A stretch of DNA of 56,422 nt from Bythopirellula sp. (GTDB lineage: Bacteria > Planctomycetota > Planctomycetia > Pirellulales > Lacipirellulaceae). Within the stretch, counting starts at the first letter, position 1. The number at the start of each line of letters is the position of its first letter. Positions 1 through 8,120 of the stretch are shown here, in pieces. A program made the translations under genes and the position numbers. The notes beneath the pieces are model-generated. The model was not told where the DNA came from. It saw only the letters and a program-made list of their open reading frames with translations, and searched no databases. The stretch is taken from the NCBI GenBank assembly GCA_028285205.1, contig JANQQA010000022.1, positions 1 to 56,422 on the forward strand, in the 5' to 3' direction.

Positions 1-1
1 G

Positions 2-1285
2 CTCCTATCGATTCGGCTGCGGGCCGAAGATTACGAGGTCGAGGCGGTCGAGAGCGCCGAAAAGGCGCTGGGCGTGCTAAACCGCTTTCGTCCGGAGCTC
101 GTCATCACTGACCTGCGCATGGACAAGATGGACGGCATCGAGCTGCTGAAGGAGCTGCAGACGCGGGCACCGGGTTTACGCGTTCTGATCATTACGGCAC
201 ACGGCACGATTCCCGACGCCGTGACGGCGACGCAAAGCGGCGCGTTCGGCTTCCTCACGAAGCCAATCGACAAGGACGAGCTGATCGAGACGGTCGGCCG
301 CGCTATGGAAGTGTCGGGCGCAGCGCCGGTCGACGAGGACTGGGCGTCGGAGATCATCACGCGCAACCAAGGGCTGAGAGAAATCCTGGCGCAAGCCAAG
401 ATGGTGGCGGCGACCGATGCTAGAGTCCTGATCAATGGCGAGAGCGGAACGGGCAAAGAGCTTTTGGCCCGCGCCATTCACCGAGCGAGCGGCAGAGCGC
501 AGCAGCCGTTCGTCGCGATCAATTGCTCTGCGATGGCAGAAAACCTGCTGGAGTCCGAACTGTTCGGACACGAAAAGGGTGCGTTCACCGGTGCTACACG
601 CAGCCATAAGGGCCTTTTCCAGGCCGCCGAGGGCGGCACGCTGCTGCTGGACGAAATCGGCGATATGCCGATGCGACTGCAGGTGAAGCTCTTAAGGGTG
701 CTGCAGGAAAGCCAGGTGCGTCCGGTGGGCAGCACGGACGCGATTCAGGTCGACGTGCGCGTGATTTCGGCGACGCACCGCGACCTTCAGGAGATGATGC
801 GGGAGGGCAACTTCCGCGAGGATCTCTACTATCGTCTGAACGTCGTCAACATCGGCCTGCCGACGCTGGATGACCGCCGCGAGGACATTCCGCTGCTGGT
901 CTCGCACTTCCTGCAGGAGGTCGCGAAGGAGTCGGGGCAGGAGCGTAAGGTCTACGCACCGGAGGCCGTGGAGCTGCTGGTCACGGCGGAATGGCCGGGC
1001 AACATCCGGCAGCTCTACAACATCGTTCGCCAGAACGTGGCGCTGTCGCGGTCCCCGGTCATCTCGGGTGAACTGGTGCAGTCCTCGCTCGGCGAGCACG
1101 GCGGCAAGCTGCCATCGTTCAGCGAAGCGCGCGATGAGTTTACGCGCAACTACCTGTCGCAGATTCTGCAGATTACGACCGGCAACGTCAGCCAGGCGGC
1201 AAGGCTGGCGAAGCGGAATCGGACGGACTTCTACAAGCTGCTGGCGCGGCATAACCTGAATCCGGATTCGTTTAAGGTTCGGTAG
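2..1285 (+). CDS. glrR: GlrR-type sigma-54-dependent response regulator (5' end outside the window)
   Basis: The reading frame is open from base 2, so the beginning of the gene is missing; 427 residues are visible. The order is receiver domain (phospho-acceptor Asp in VITDLRMD, about visible residue 37), AAA+ sigma-54 activator domain (Walker A GESGTGKE near 146, GAFTGA loop near 193, Walker B DEIGD near 217), and a C-terminal Fis-type helix-turn-helix ending in KRNRTDFYKLLARHNLN. GAFTGA is the loop that contacts sigma-54. The close match to GlrR, in both the receiver (IPDAV, FLTKP) and the C-terminus, is from recall of the family. In Enterobacteria GlrR pairs with the kinase GlrK/QseE and activates glmY; any kinase gene would lie left of the window. 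It is separated from the next gene by 278 bases and is probably not part of the polysaccharide locus. Confidence 0.9.
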   Translation, partial: LLSIRLRAEDYEVEAVESAEKALGVLNRFRPELVITDLRMDKMDGIELLKELQTRAPGLRVLIITAHGTIPDAVTATQSGAFGFLTKPIDKDELIETVGRAMEVSGAAPVDEDWASEIITRNQGLREILAQAKMVAATDARVLINGESGTGKELLARAIHRASGRAQQPFVAINCSAMAENLLESELFGHEKGAFTGATRSHKGLFQAAEGGTLLLDEIGDMPMRLQVKLLRVLQESQVRPVGSTDAIQVDVRVISATHRDLQEMMREGNFREDLYYRLNVVNIGLPTLDDRREDIPLLVSHFLQEVAKESGQERKVYAPEAVELLVTAEWPGNIRQLYNIVRQNVALSRSPVISGELVQSSLGEHGGKLPSFSEARDEFTRNYLSQILQITTGNVSQAARLAKRNRTDFYKLLARHNLNPDSFKVR

Positions 1286-1334
1286 CCGCCGGACGGGACG
1301 TACGCACACGCGCTGCGCCGGCCAGCGGCTGATG

Positions 1335-1392
1335 CGTCGATCGCGCCTAAACGCGCTCCTACAAGTTTAGGTGCAGCCGCGATCACCGCGAC
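1335..1392 (-). repeat. GTAGGAGC-type REP-like palindromic element
   Basis: On the minus strand this reads GTAGGAGCGCGTTTAGGCGC and can fold on GCGC/GCGC arms. It is followed (1364-1392, plus strand) by a degenerate partner containing GCAGCCGCGATCACCGCGAC. Gammaproteobacterial REP elements of the GTAG class start with this same GTAGGAGC head. Only this copy was found by eye in the window, so the repeat family assignment rests on the motif alone. Confidence 0.45.
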
Positions 1393-1563
1393 ACGCCAAG
1401 ACCCGCGGCCGGCTGCAGGGCTGCGTCCTCGCAACGAACGTGTAGAGCGCCGTACGCGCGATAGGAACCGGATTCCGCACAGCAGCCCAAGAACTCCAAC
1501 AAAACCTGGCCCCCCAACCCGCCCGGCGCGATAATCCAAACGTCATTCTCCGCGAGATCCGCC

Positions 1564-1968
1564 ATGCGTCCGAGCGTCCTGCCTATTGTCCTGTGTGCGC
1601 TCCTCGCCCCGCTGCAAGCGAAAGCGCACCATTCCTACGCCGCTGAGTTCGACAGCGACAACCCCCGCACGATTGAAGGCGTCGTCAAGGAAGTCTGGTT
1701 CAAGAACCCGCACGTGCGCTATTACGTGACCGTCGTCGAAAACGGCAAGGAGACCGTCTGGGACACGCGGGGTTTGAGCCCGGTGAAGCTCGTGCGGCAG
1801 GGATGGACGAAGCGCACGATCAAGGTTGGGGACCGGATCGTCCTTCACGGACACGTCGGTCGCACTAATAAGACCATCATGTCGATCCTCGATATCACGC
1901 TAGAGGACGGTCGCAAGCTGTCCTCGCGCTCGGTGACTTACGACATCAAGGACGGCGAAAACGAATGA
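1564..1968 (+). CDS. Exported DUF6152-like protein
   Basis: 134 residues. The first 21 or so form a signal peptide (hydrophobic LPIVLCALLAPLQ, cleavage expected after QAKA), so the protein is probably periplasmic. The mature protein opens with HHSYAAEFD, followed by a small beta-rich domain (IEGVVKEVWFKNPH, VGDRIVLHGH). The HHS-x-AAEFD head and the EG-V-x-EVWFKNPH strand are characteristic of DUF6152-type proteins, often seen in steroid-degrading and other environmental Gammaproteobacteria. No enzymatic function is established, and an OB-like fold is only a guess. Its stop overlaps the start of the next gene (ATGA), so the two are probably translated together. Confidence 0.75.
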   Translation: MRPSVLPIVLCALLAPLQAKAHHSYAAEFDSDNPRTIEGVVKEVWFKNPHVRYYVTVVENGKETVWDTRGLSPVKLVRQGWTKRTIKVGDRIVLHGHVGRTNKTIMSILDITLEDGRKLSSRSVTYDIKDGENE

Positions 1969-3020
1969 GACTACTGCCGCTCGCCGCAACAGGCGCACTC
2001 ATCGTGTGCGTCCAGAGCGCCGCCGCGAGTCCGGAAGACTTCGTCGGCTCCTGGATGCTGACGATCGATGCACCCAATGTCGTTGCCTACTCCGCGCGTT
2101 TGGATATCGAGACGGACTCCGGTGCGGCCGAAGCCTACGTGGAAAACGGTCCGGCGCCGATTGTCATTTCCGGGAATGATATCGAGCTGCGAGTTGACGC
2201 CCGAGACCGTCAAGGATTTCGCTTCGTGCGTGTACTCACCGGGACGCTGAAAGGGCGGGAAATCAACGGAAGCCTACAAGCAGACGGCGTTTTGGAGACG
2301 GCGGCCGAGCACGGCGAGAACGGCTCGAGCTGGTCGGCGGTGCGTTTGGAAGATGTGCCGGCTAGAGATTCAAGCGCGTTTATACTGCGAGACTACGACG
2401 GAACCTGGGTCGGCATCCGTGGTGTCGACGTGCGCAAGTACTCGATGGCGCTCACGGAGCAAGCCGCGCGGTGGGTGGATGCTTACGACGCCCGTATGGA
2501 CGAACCGCAAAAGCGCTGCGTGTCTCCAGGCCTGGTCGCGGCTGCCACGTGGATCTTCCCGTTCGAGATGATCGTCAGCGAAGAGCGCGGGCGCCTCACG
2601 TTGCTGTACGAGGCGTTTGGCCTCTCCCGCCGCGTGCATATGAGCCAAACGGAAGATCCTGAGTTCTATCCCGAGTCATCGATGGGCTACTCGCGCGGCC
2701 GGTTCATCGACGGCGAGATTGAAATCGAGACGACCCTGCTCGCCGCGAGCACGCGTGACTTCAACGGAGAGCCGGTCGGCGACAATGCGCGCATCGTCGA
2801 GCGCTATTTTCTAACCGAAGATGGCGATCGTCTGAACATGCTCATGACGCTGCACGATCCGGATAACTATCTGCGCCCTCCTATTCGACGCCGCGCGTGG
2901 GAGCGCAACGATAGCGCTTTGATCCTGCCCTTTGAGTGCGATCCGGACTCATTCTTCCGACAGCTGCACACCGAAGGACGGATGCAGGAGTACATCGACC
3001 GAGCCCATATGCGGCCGTGA
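1965..3020 (+). CDS. Exported protein of unknown function
   Basis: 351 residues, start ATG at 1965 inside the ATGA overlap with the DUF6152-like gene. Residues 1-22 are a signal peptide (LPLAATGALIVCVQSAAA) and the mature protein begins SPEDFVGSWMLTID. A lipocalin-like or beta-barrel opening (GSWML, DYDGTWVGIRG) repeats in two halves around residues 28 and 143, suggesting two related beta domains. The C-terminal half contains SPGLVAAATWIFPFEMIV and RGRFIDGEIEIETTL, which resembles proteins found beside DUF6152 genes. I do not recognise a catalytic motif. The pairing and coupled translation suggest the two exported proteins act together, but nothing links them to the EPS genes. Confidence 0.65.
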   Translation: MRLLPLAATGALIVCVQSAAASPEDFVGSWMLTIDAPNVVAYSARLDIETDSGAAEAYVENGPAPIVISGNDIELRVDARDRQGFRFVRVLTGTLKGREINGSLQADGVLETAAEHGENGSSWSAVRLEDVPARDSSAFILRDYDGTWVGIRGVDVRKYSMALTEQAARWVDAYDARMDEPQKRCVSPGLVAAATWIFPFEMIVSEERGRLTLLYEAFGLSRRVHMSQTEDPEFYPESSMGYSRGRFIDGEIEIETTLLAASTRDFNGEPVGDNARIVERYFLTEDGDRLNMLMTLHDPDNYLRPPIRRRAWERNDSALILPFECDPDSFFRQLHTEGRMQEYIDRAHMRP

Positions 3021-3251
3021 CGTCCAGTCTCGCGTCACTGCAACAGTGCGACGCCTAAGCCCGTTAGGTACTACTCGGAGCAGTTCAGACGGTCGGAGTA
3101 GCTCCAGTCCGCATCGCCGTTGGTGTGCACCCGTTTAGCGAGATCCTGGGCCATTCGAACAGCGACCAGAGTTTCCTGCTTACGCGGACGCAACAACACT
3201 TGGTATCGTCTATATGTACTGGAAGCGCATCGCTAGATTTGCGACGCCGTC

Positions 3252-4358
3252 TCAACCTGCCCTTACCACCTCGGTGACGGTGTCCGCGATCGCGAGGCAA
3301 GACGTCAATCCGGGCGACTCGATACCGAACAGATTCACCAGACCGGAAATTCCGTGATTCCGCGGACCTTGGATGACGAAATCGGCCGCCGGGTCGCCCG
3401 CACTGTACAGCTTTGGCCTAATCCCGGTGTACCCCGGCACGAGTCGGCTCGAGTCCAGCGACGGAAAATACCTCGTGACGGCGTCTGCAAAAACCTCGCG
3501 CCGAGACATATCAAACGCGTAATCGATGTCCTTCACCCACTCAGCGTCCGGACCGAAGCGCACCCGGCCAAACAGGTCGTTCGTCGCATGTATCCCCAAA
3601 CCTCCGGTGCCGGGAAGGGGGTAGATAAGATGTTGAAAGGGTGACGGCCCATAGTCGAAGTAATGGCCTTTGGCGTAGGTCGTGTTCGGGACTGCGCCAG
3701 TCTCCATTCCGGCTACACGCGACGCGAGCGACGAAGCCCACAAGCCGGTCGAATTGACGACCGTTCGTGAGTCGATAGCAAACCGCTCGCCCGCCTGGAA
3801 TTCGACGGTCAGCCGCTGGTCGCGAGCCGTCAGTCCGGTGACTCGATGGTTGAGGAGCACGGTGCCGCCCGCGGACTCCAAATCTGCCTGCAATGCCAGC
3901 ATCAACGAATGTGAGTCGATGATGCCGGTCGACGGAGAGTAAACCGCGGCATCCGCTTTGATCTCGGGCTCGAGCTCATGTACTTGGTGACGGCCACACC
4001 ATGCTAGATCGACCACACCATTGCCCTGCCCTCTGGCGAGAATCCCCCGAAGTTCTTCGATTTCGCTCTCACCGTTGGCAACGATGAGTTTGCCAAGCTG
4101 CCGGTGCGGCACACCTTTCTCTCGACAATAGCGGTACAAAGCCTGCCTACCCGCCACGCACAGTGTCGCTTTCAGCGAGTCGCGCGGGTAGTAAATCCCG
4201 GCGTGAATGACTTCCGAGTTGCGACTGCTGGTATGCGCCCCAACCCGATCCTCGGCCTCGAGCAGGAGCACGTCTCGCTTGGAGAGCGCAAGGCTGCGGG
4301 CGATAGCGAGGCCGACGACGCCTGCGCCGATCACAATGCAGTCCGCGACCTCCGTCAC
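3252..4358 (-). CDS. FAD-dependent oxidoreductase, L-2-hydroxyglutarate oxidase-like
   Basis: 368 residues. N-terminal Rossmann FAD-binding motif IGAGVVGLAIA (residues 10-20), an acidic residue ending beta-2 (LLLEAE), and the signature RNSEVIHAGIYYP (46-58) that marks the LhgO branch of the DAO superfamily. The C-terminus SGLVNLFGIESPGLTSCLAIA completes the FAD fold. LhgO oxidises L-2-hydroxyglutarate to 2-oxoglutarate and feeds electrons to quinone. Here the exact substrate is unproved. The GTG start at 4358 overlaps the TGA stop of the upstream prsR-type gene (GTGA), so the two are translationally coupled, an unusual partner for a regulator. Confidence is high for the family and moderate for the substrate. 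Confidence 0.85.
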   Translation of the reverse strand: MTEVADCIVIGAGVVGLAIARSLALSKRDVLLLEAEDRVGAHTSSRNSEVIHAGIYYPRDSLKATLCVAGRQALYRYCREKGVPHRQLGKLIVANGESEIEELRGILARGQGNGVVDLAWCGRHQVHELEPEIKADAAVYSPSTGIIDSHSLMLALQADLESAGGTVLLNHRVTGLTARDQRLTVEFQAGERFAIDSRTVVNSTGLWASSLASRVAGMETGAVPNTTYAKGHYFDYGPSPFQHLIYPLPGTGGLGIHATNDLFGRVRFGPDAEWVKDIDYAFDMSRREVFADAVTRYFPSLDSSRLVPGYTGIRPKLYSAGDPAADFVIQGPRNHGISGLVNLFGIESPGLTSCLAIADTVTEVVRAG

Positions 4359-5752
4359 TCGCTAGCGATGTTGCGCTTGGAATAGGCTTCCGCGGACAAA
4401 CCGTACTTGTTGAGCAGGTCGTAAAGTGTGGGTCGGGTTACCCCGAGGTCGGCAGCTGCGCGAGATATGTTGCCAAAGTTGCGCATCAACGCAACACGGA
4501 TTGCCTTGGACTCGGCGTTCTGCCGAACCTCGCGAAGATTGAGACTTGATGGTTCAACGTCCACGTTTGCCAAACCCAAGTCGTGCGCGGTGACCTGCTT
4601 ACCCTCCGCCATGATCACGGCGCCCTTGATCTTGTTCTCCAGCTCTCGAACATTTCCAGGCCAAGAGTAGGACTCAATGGCATCGCAAGCATCCTTGCTG
4701 AAACTGTTAAGTGCGCGCGACTGCTGCTTCGCATAGCGGTTGAGCAGTGTCCTCGCCAAGATGACTCGACCCTCTTCGCGATCCCTGAGCGGCGGGATAT
4801 CGATCGTAATCTCGCTAATACGGTAATAAAGATCCTCGCGGAACAGTCCCTGGCCGATCAGCTCTACTGGATTCTGATTGGTGGCGCATACGACCCGAAC
4901 ATCGACCGATATCTCGGCACGCCCACCTACTCGTTCTATCACCCGCTCTTGCAAAAATCGCAAGAGTTTGGCCTGCAAAGCGATAGGCATGTCGCCGATC
5001 TCATCGAGGAAAAGCGTGCCACCATTGGCAACTTCGATTTTGCCGGGCGTCTGTTTCACCGCCCCCGTGAATGCTCCTTTCTCGTAGCCGAAAAGCTCCG
5101 ATTCAAGCAAGTTCTCCGGTATGGCCGCACAGTTGATGGCGACGAAGCGTTCCTCGGCACGCGGGCTTAGCCGGTGCAAAGCTCGCGCGAGCAGTTCCTT
5201 GCCAGTTCCGCTCTCTCCGAGCAGCAGTGTGGTCACGTTTGTGGGCGCGACCTTTTCGATCATGTGGCAGACGTCGCGCATCGCGTCGCTAGCCGCCACT
5301 ATGCCATCAAGAGGTGAATCGCTAGCGGCAGTTTGTAGACGTCGGTTCTCGGACTCGAGCTCGCCCATGCTGAACGCACGCTCTACGAGAAGACGCAGCG
5401 TATCCGTATCGACCGGCTTCTGGTAGAAATCATAGGCACCCAGCTCGACCGATTTGAGCGCATTCTCTTGATCACCGTGGCCCGTTACGACGATAACCTT
5501 GGTGTGAGGCGACAGCTTCAGAATCTCCTGAAGCGTCTCGAGACCCTCCTCGACTCCCTCTGGCTTGGGGGGCAAACCGAGATCTTGGAGGACCACCGCC
5601 GGCTCGTGCCGGCGCAGTTCTGTGATCGCGGATCCGCGGTCCTCCGCTGTGAAGACGTCGTAGCCCTCAAAACACCACTTTAGCTGGCTGAGCAGTCCAG
5701 GATCATCTTCTACTATGAGCAATCTACGGCTTTCGACGGTCACAGGATCCAC
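4355..5752 (-). CDS. prsR: PEP-CTERM system response regulator PrsR (sigma-54 activator)
   Basis: 465 residues. Receiver domain at the N-terminus (acidic pocket VEDDPGL at 14-20, phospho-acceptor D57 in VVLQDLGLPP), AAA+ domain with Walker A GESGTGKE (179-186), GAFTGA (226-231) and DEIGD (250-254), and a Fis-type HTH near the end (ISRAAADLGVTRPTLYDLLNK). The opening LLIVEDDPGLLSQLKWCFEGY and the stretch GAYDFYQKPVD are typical of PrsR, the regulator that activates PEP-CTERM/exosortase genes with RpoN. The usual neighbour, the kinase PrsK, is not in the window. It is the first gene of a two-gene unit with the flavoprotein at 3252, and is transcribed away from bfd. Confidence 0.92.
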   Translation of the reverse strand: MDPVTVESRRLLIVEDDPGLLSQLKWCFEGYDVFTAEDRGSAITELRRHEPAVVLQDLGLPPKPEGVEEGLETLQEILKLSPHTKVIVVTGHGDQENALKSVELGAYDFYQKPVDTDTLRLLVERAFSMGELESENRRLQTAASDSPLDGIVAASDAMRDVCHMIEKVAPTNVTTLLLGESGTGKELLARALHRLSPRAEERFVAINCAAIPENLLESELFGYEKGAFTGAVKQTPGKIEVANGGTLFLDEIGDMPIALQAKLLRFLQERVIERVGGRAEISVDVRVVCATNQNPVELIGQGLFREDLYYRISEITIDIPPLRDREEGRVILARTLLNRYAKQQSRALNSFSKDACDAIESYSWPGNVRELENKIKGAVIMAEGKQVTAHDLGLANVDVEPSSLNLREVRQNAESKAIRVALMRNFGNISRAAADLGVTRPTLYDLLNKYGLSAEAYSKRNIASE

Positions 5753-5778
5753 TTATGCAAGGGTCGGGGCATGGACCA

Positions 5779-5831
5779 CCCACTCGACGTGCAATGTTGC
5801 CATGACCGATCCCCATTTTGCACCGAGTGGG
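5779..5831. repeat. Long imperfect dyad between prsR and bfd
   Basis: The left arm (5779-5794) reads CCCACTCG-AC-GTGCAA and the right arm (5818-5831) reads TTGCAC-CGAGTGGG, so 14 bases pair with a two-base bulge and a 23-base centre. It lies 27 bases upstream of the prsR start. It could be an operator or a leader hairpin for prsR. No T-run follows on either strand, so it is unlikely to be an intrinsic terminator. Confidence 0.4.
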
Positions 5832-5930
5832 TCACTCGGAATCATGGGACGCAGTCGGCACTACCACCGAATCGCGATTCACGTGGGCCGCGCCAATCTT
5901 CGGTGCACCGCGGTATTAAGTACAAACCGT

Positions 5931-5960
5931 ATTGACAATCATTCTCATTTACGATTAAAT
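5931..5960 (+). promoter_or_regulatory. Fur-box-overlapped sigma-70 promoter of bfd
   Basis: TTGACA at 5932-5937, a 17-base spacer and TTAAAT at 5955-5960 form a near-consensus sigma-70 promoter. The spacer reads ATCATTCTCATTTACGA, so the promoter overlaps a Fur-box-like sequence (TTGACAATCATTCTCATTT). Fur bound with iron would occlude RNA polymerase, giving expression of bfd under iron limitation. The expected transcription start near 5967 excludes the upstream in-frame ATG at 5959 and supports the ATG at 5989. Confidence 0.8.
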
Positions 5961-5988
5961 GCCACCATTGCGTGTTGAGAGAGGCCGC

Positions 5989-6192
5989 ATGTACGTTTGT
6001 ATCTGCAACGGCATCACGGAGAAACAAGTCCGGCGGGCAGCAAAGAGGGGCGCCGATAACGTGTATGACCTGCGCACTCAGCTGGGCGTCGCGTCCGGTT
6101 GCGGGACTTGTGCCGACACCGCAAAGTCGATTCTGGACGAAGAGAACTCCAAGCGCTCTACACCTCATCTGTACGTTCCCTCCCTACCTTAG
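5989..6192 (+). CDS. bfd: Bacterioferritin-associated [2Fe-2S] ferredoxin Bfd
   Basis: 67 residues from ATG 5989, which follows the purine-rich GAGAGAGG and lies 22 bases after the predicted transcription start. MYVCICNGITEKQV contains C4 and C6, and SGCGTCA contains C38 and C41, giving the C-x-C and C-x2-C pattern that ligates the [2Fe-2S] cluster in Bfd. In the known system Bfd docks on bacterioferritin near heme and passes electrons to reduce stored Fe(III), releasing Fe(II) to the cytosol. The gene lies directly upstream of bfr, as in Pseudomonas, and its promoter carries a Fur box. The C-terminal dozen residues are longer than the minimal domain and not conserved as far as I can tell. 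Confidence 0.9.
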   Translation: MYVCICNGITEKQVRRAAKRGADNVYDLRTQLGVASGCGTCADTAKSILDEENSKRSTPHLYVPSLP

Positions 6193-6306
6193 TTCGATTG
6201 TCCACTGATCCCTGCAGACAGCGGGAAGAAGCGCCGCGGTTTGGTCTTGCCCTACTCCGTGCGAGTCGTGGTCTTGGCTGCAATCGGCTGGCGGATTGAG
6301 TTGCCT

Positions 6307-6319
6307 GAGAACGTTTCTC
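6307..6319. repeat. Short dyad GAGAA-CGT-TTCTC upstream of bfr
   Basis: A perfect five-base inverted repeat with a three-base centre lies about 90 bases before the bfr start. It could be an operator, but such short dyads occur by chance. No second Fur box was seen before bfr. Confidence 0.2.
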
Positions 6320-6410
6320 TTTTGCGTTCGTATTACGCCTAATTCTCCTTGCACCCCAACGGGATAGGCATAGAATTCCGTTCCGCGCCTCTGCAGACAA
6401 GGAGAACTTT

Positions 6411-6875
6411 ATGAAGGGTGATGCCAAAGTCATCGAACACTTAAATCGTGTTCTCAAGAACGAACTGACCGCCATTAATCAGTACTTTTTGCACTCGCGT
6501 ATGTACAAGGACTGGGGTATGACGAAGCTCGGGGATCATGAGTACGAAGAGTCAGTCGACGAAATGAAGCATGCGGACCAGGTCATAGAGCGAATCCTCT
6601 TTCTGGAGGGCCTGCCAAACTTGCAGGATCTTGGCAAGCTGCGCATTGGCGAGCACGTGGAGGAGATGTTGCAATGCGATCTGGATCTCGAGCTTGATGC
6701 AATTCCCGACTTGCGCGAGGCGATCGCGTACTGCGAGGAGCAAGGAGACTTTGTGAGTCGCGATTTGTTTGACGTCATCCTGAAATCAGAAGAGGAACAC
6801 GTCGATTGGCTCGAGACGCAGCTGGGATTAATCAAGAAAATGGGCGTACCAAACTATGTCCAGTCGCAAACTTGA
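6411..6875 (+). CDS. bfr: Bacterioferritin
   Basis: 154 residues, the usual length for a ferritin-fold subunit. All six ferroxidase ligands are in place: E18, E51, H54, E94, E127 and H130. M52, which ligates the inter-subunit heme b, is also present in DEMKHAD, so this is a heme-binding type rather than a heme-free paralogue. Twenty-four subunits assemble into a cytoplasmic shell that oxidises Fe(II) and stores it as mineral. The start is fixed by the Shine-Dalgarno sequence AAGGAG seven bases upstream. It follows bfd after 218 bases and converges on the nucleotidyltransferase gene at 7011. Nothing links it to polysaccharide synthesis. Confidence 0.95.
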   Translation: MKGDAKVIEHLNRVLKNELTAINQYFLHSRMYKDWGMTKLGDHEYEESVDEMKHADQVIERILFLEGLPNLQDLGKLRIGEHVEEMLQCDLDLELDAIPDLREAIAYCEEQGDFVSRDLFDVILKSEEEHVDWLETQLGLIKKMGVPNYVQSQT

Positions 6876-7010
6876 GTGTGTCAGCGTGTAGGCCGATCAG
6901 CGACGGGTCTTGTTATGTCGTCGTTGTTCTGAGCCGTGCGGCATACCGAAACGAGAGAAACGCGTGAATACCGGTAGTTCGGAGACAACCGTAACAACGT
7001 CGCCGAGATA

Positions 7011-8120
7011 TCAGGAACTTCGGCCCGCAAATACGCGAGCAAGAAATTTGCGACTCAAATGGTAAGCAAGCAACCAGGGCGGCATCCGAATCCAGTGCGA
7101 CCGGACATAGAGCAGCAGTCTGCAGAAAGCGGTGCTATGGCTCGGAGAATCGGGGTGTTGCGGATACAGCGCGCGCGGAACGAGTCGGTCCATCAAACTC
7201 ACCACAACCCGTGGCGGACGCCAACGTCGCGCCTGTCTGCGAACATCGTCTGGGACATCGGTGTTTAGGAGTAAACGGCAGTACCGCAAGCAATAGTATG
7301 CGGGTCTGCCCAAATTCAGCTGCTCCACTCGGGCTACAAACCGACTCCAAAACGCATTGTCGCGGTTGCAAAAGAAGGTAAGCAGTTCGTGCACGTCGAC
7401 GAGATCTCTGATCTTGTCCTCCAGATCAGAATCAAACATCAGATGCACCATCGCGTGAAGGACGATGTCTTCGTCGCTCAACACGAGAAAACGAGAGCCC
7501 GCCACTTGCCGAGCAGAATCCAGAAGTAGCCTCGACTTCGGCTTCAGCCGAGCTGTTCGCGGCAACACGTTGTGATGTAGGTCGACCTCTACTTCGCGCT
7601 CGCGGTGGACAAGCGGCGGCAACTCGTGCGTCCAATTTCTGTAGTAGTTCTGATCGTATTGATCGAGGTCTTTCGCCTCCCATCCCATTGCCTTGAGCCG
7701 GGTCTCAACGTCCTCCAAGGAACCTTCATCCGTTAGCAGGTCAACATCGGCGAAAGCCCTTCCGGCAGCATTGGGTAGTCCCAACGAAACGTACGTGCAT
7801 CCCTTCATTAAGACTAGCGGAGCGTCACAACCGCGAGTCGCCCAGTCAATTCGATCCAATTCCCAGACCGCGAGTTGCTGTCGTGCCTGAACCATTACCG
7901 TCGCACTTTCCAATTGATCGGCGATGACCGCTGGCAACGAATCGGTTAGGCCGGCCTTATCCAGTTCGTGCGCAAGGCGTCCGAGCAACTGAGCCCGACG
8001 AGCTACTCGCAGCGTCATGTCGATTTCTGCCGAAGAGAGTCGCGGAATTTCGGTAGGCTGCTGTAGCAGCCGGCAAATCAGCTGGCGGACCTCGTCCGTT
8101 GTGGAGCTCTGGCTAGGCAT
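7011..8120 (-). CDS. Nucleotidyltransferase family protein of an HPr-rel-A module
   Basis: 369 residues. The PF14907-like nucleotidyltransferase core shows LVLMKGCTYVSLGLP and the metal-binding pair FADVDLL (D125, D127), with a further acidic strand EVEVDLHHNVLP around 177-187. A helical C-terminal half follows, rich in Arg and Leu (YCLRYCRLLLN, PRALYPQHP). Members of this family lie in PEP-CTERM/EPS regions next to HprK-like kinases; the acceptor of the nucleotidyl group is unknown. Its ATG overlaps the stop of the kinase gene by one base (TGATG), so it is the last gene of a tightly coupled three-gene unit. Function beyond the fold is not established. Confidence 0.8.
   Translation of the reverse strand: MPSQSSTTDEVRQLICRLLQQPTEIPRLSSAEIDMTLRVARRAQLLGRLAHELDKAGLTDSLPAVIADQLESATVMVQARQQLAVWELDRIDWATRGCDAPLVLMKGCTYVSLGLPNAAGRAFADVDLLTDEGSLEDVETRLKAMGWEAKDLDQYDQNYYRNWTHELPPLVHREREVEVDLHHNVLPRTARLKPKSRLLLDSARQVAGSRFLVLSDEDIVLHAMVHLMFDSDLEDKIRDLVDVHELLTFFCNRDNAFWSRFVARVEQLNLGRPAYYCLRYCRLLLNTDVPDDVRRQARRWRPPRVVVSLMDRLVPRALYPQHPDSPSHSTAFCRLLLYVRSHWIRMPPWLLAYHLSRKFLARVFAGRSS

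Noticed and set aside
3021..3251. CACTG-CAA-CAGTG hairpin after the exported protein gene as a terminator
   Set aside because: Only a five-base stem and no T-run follows.
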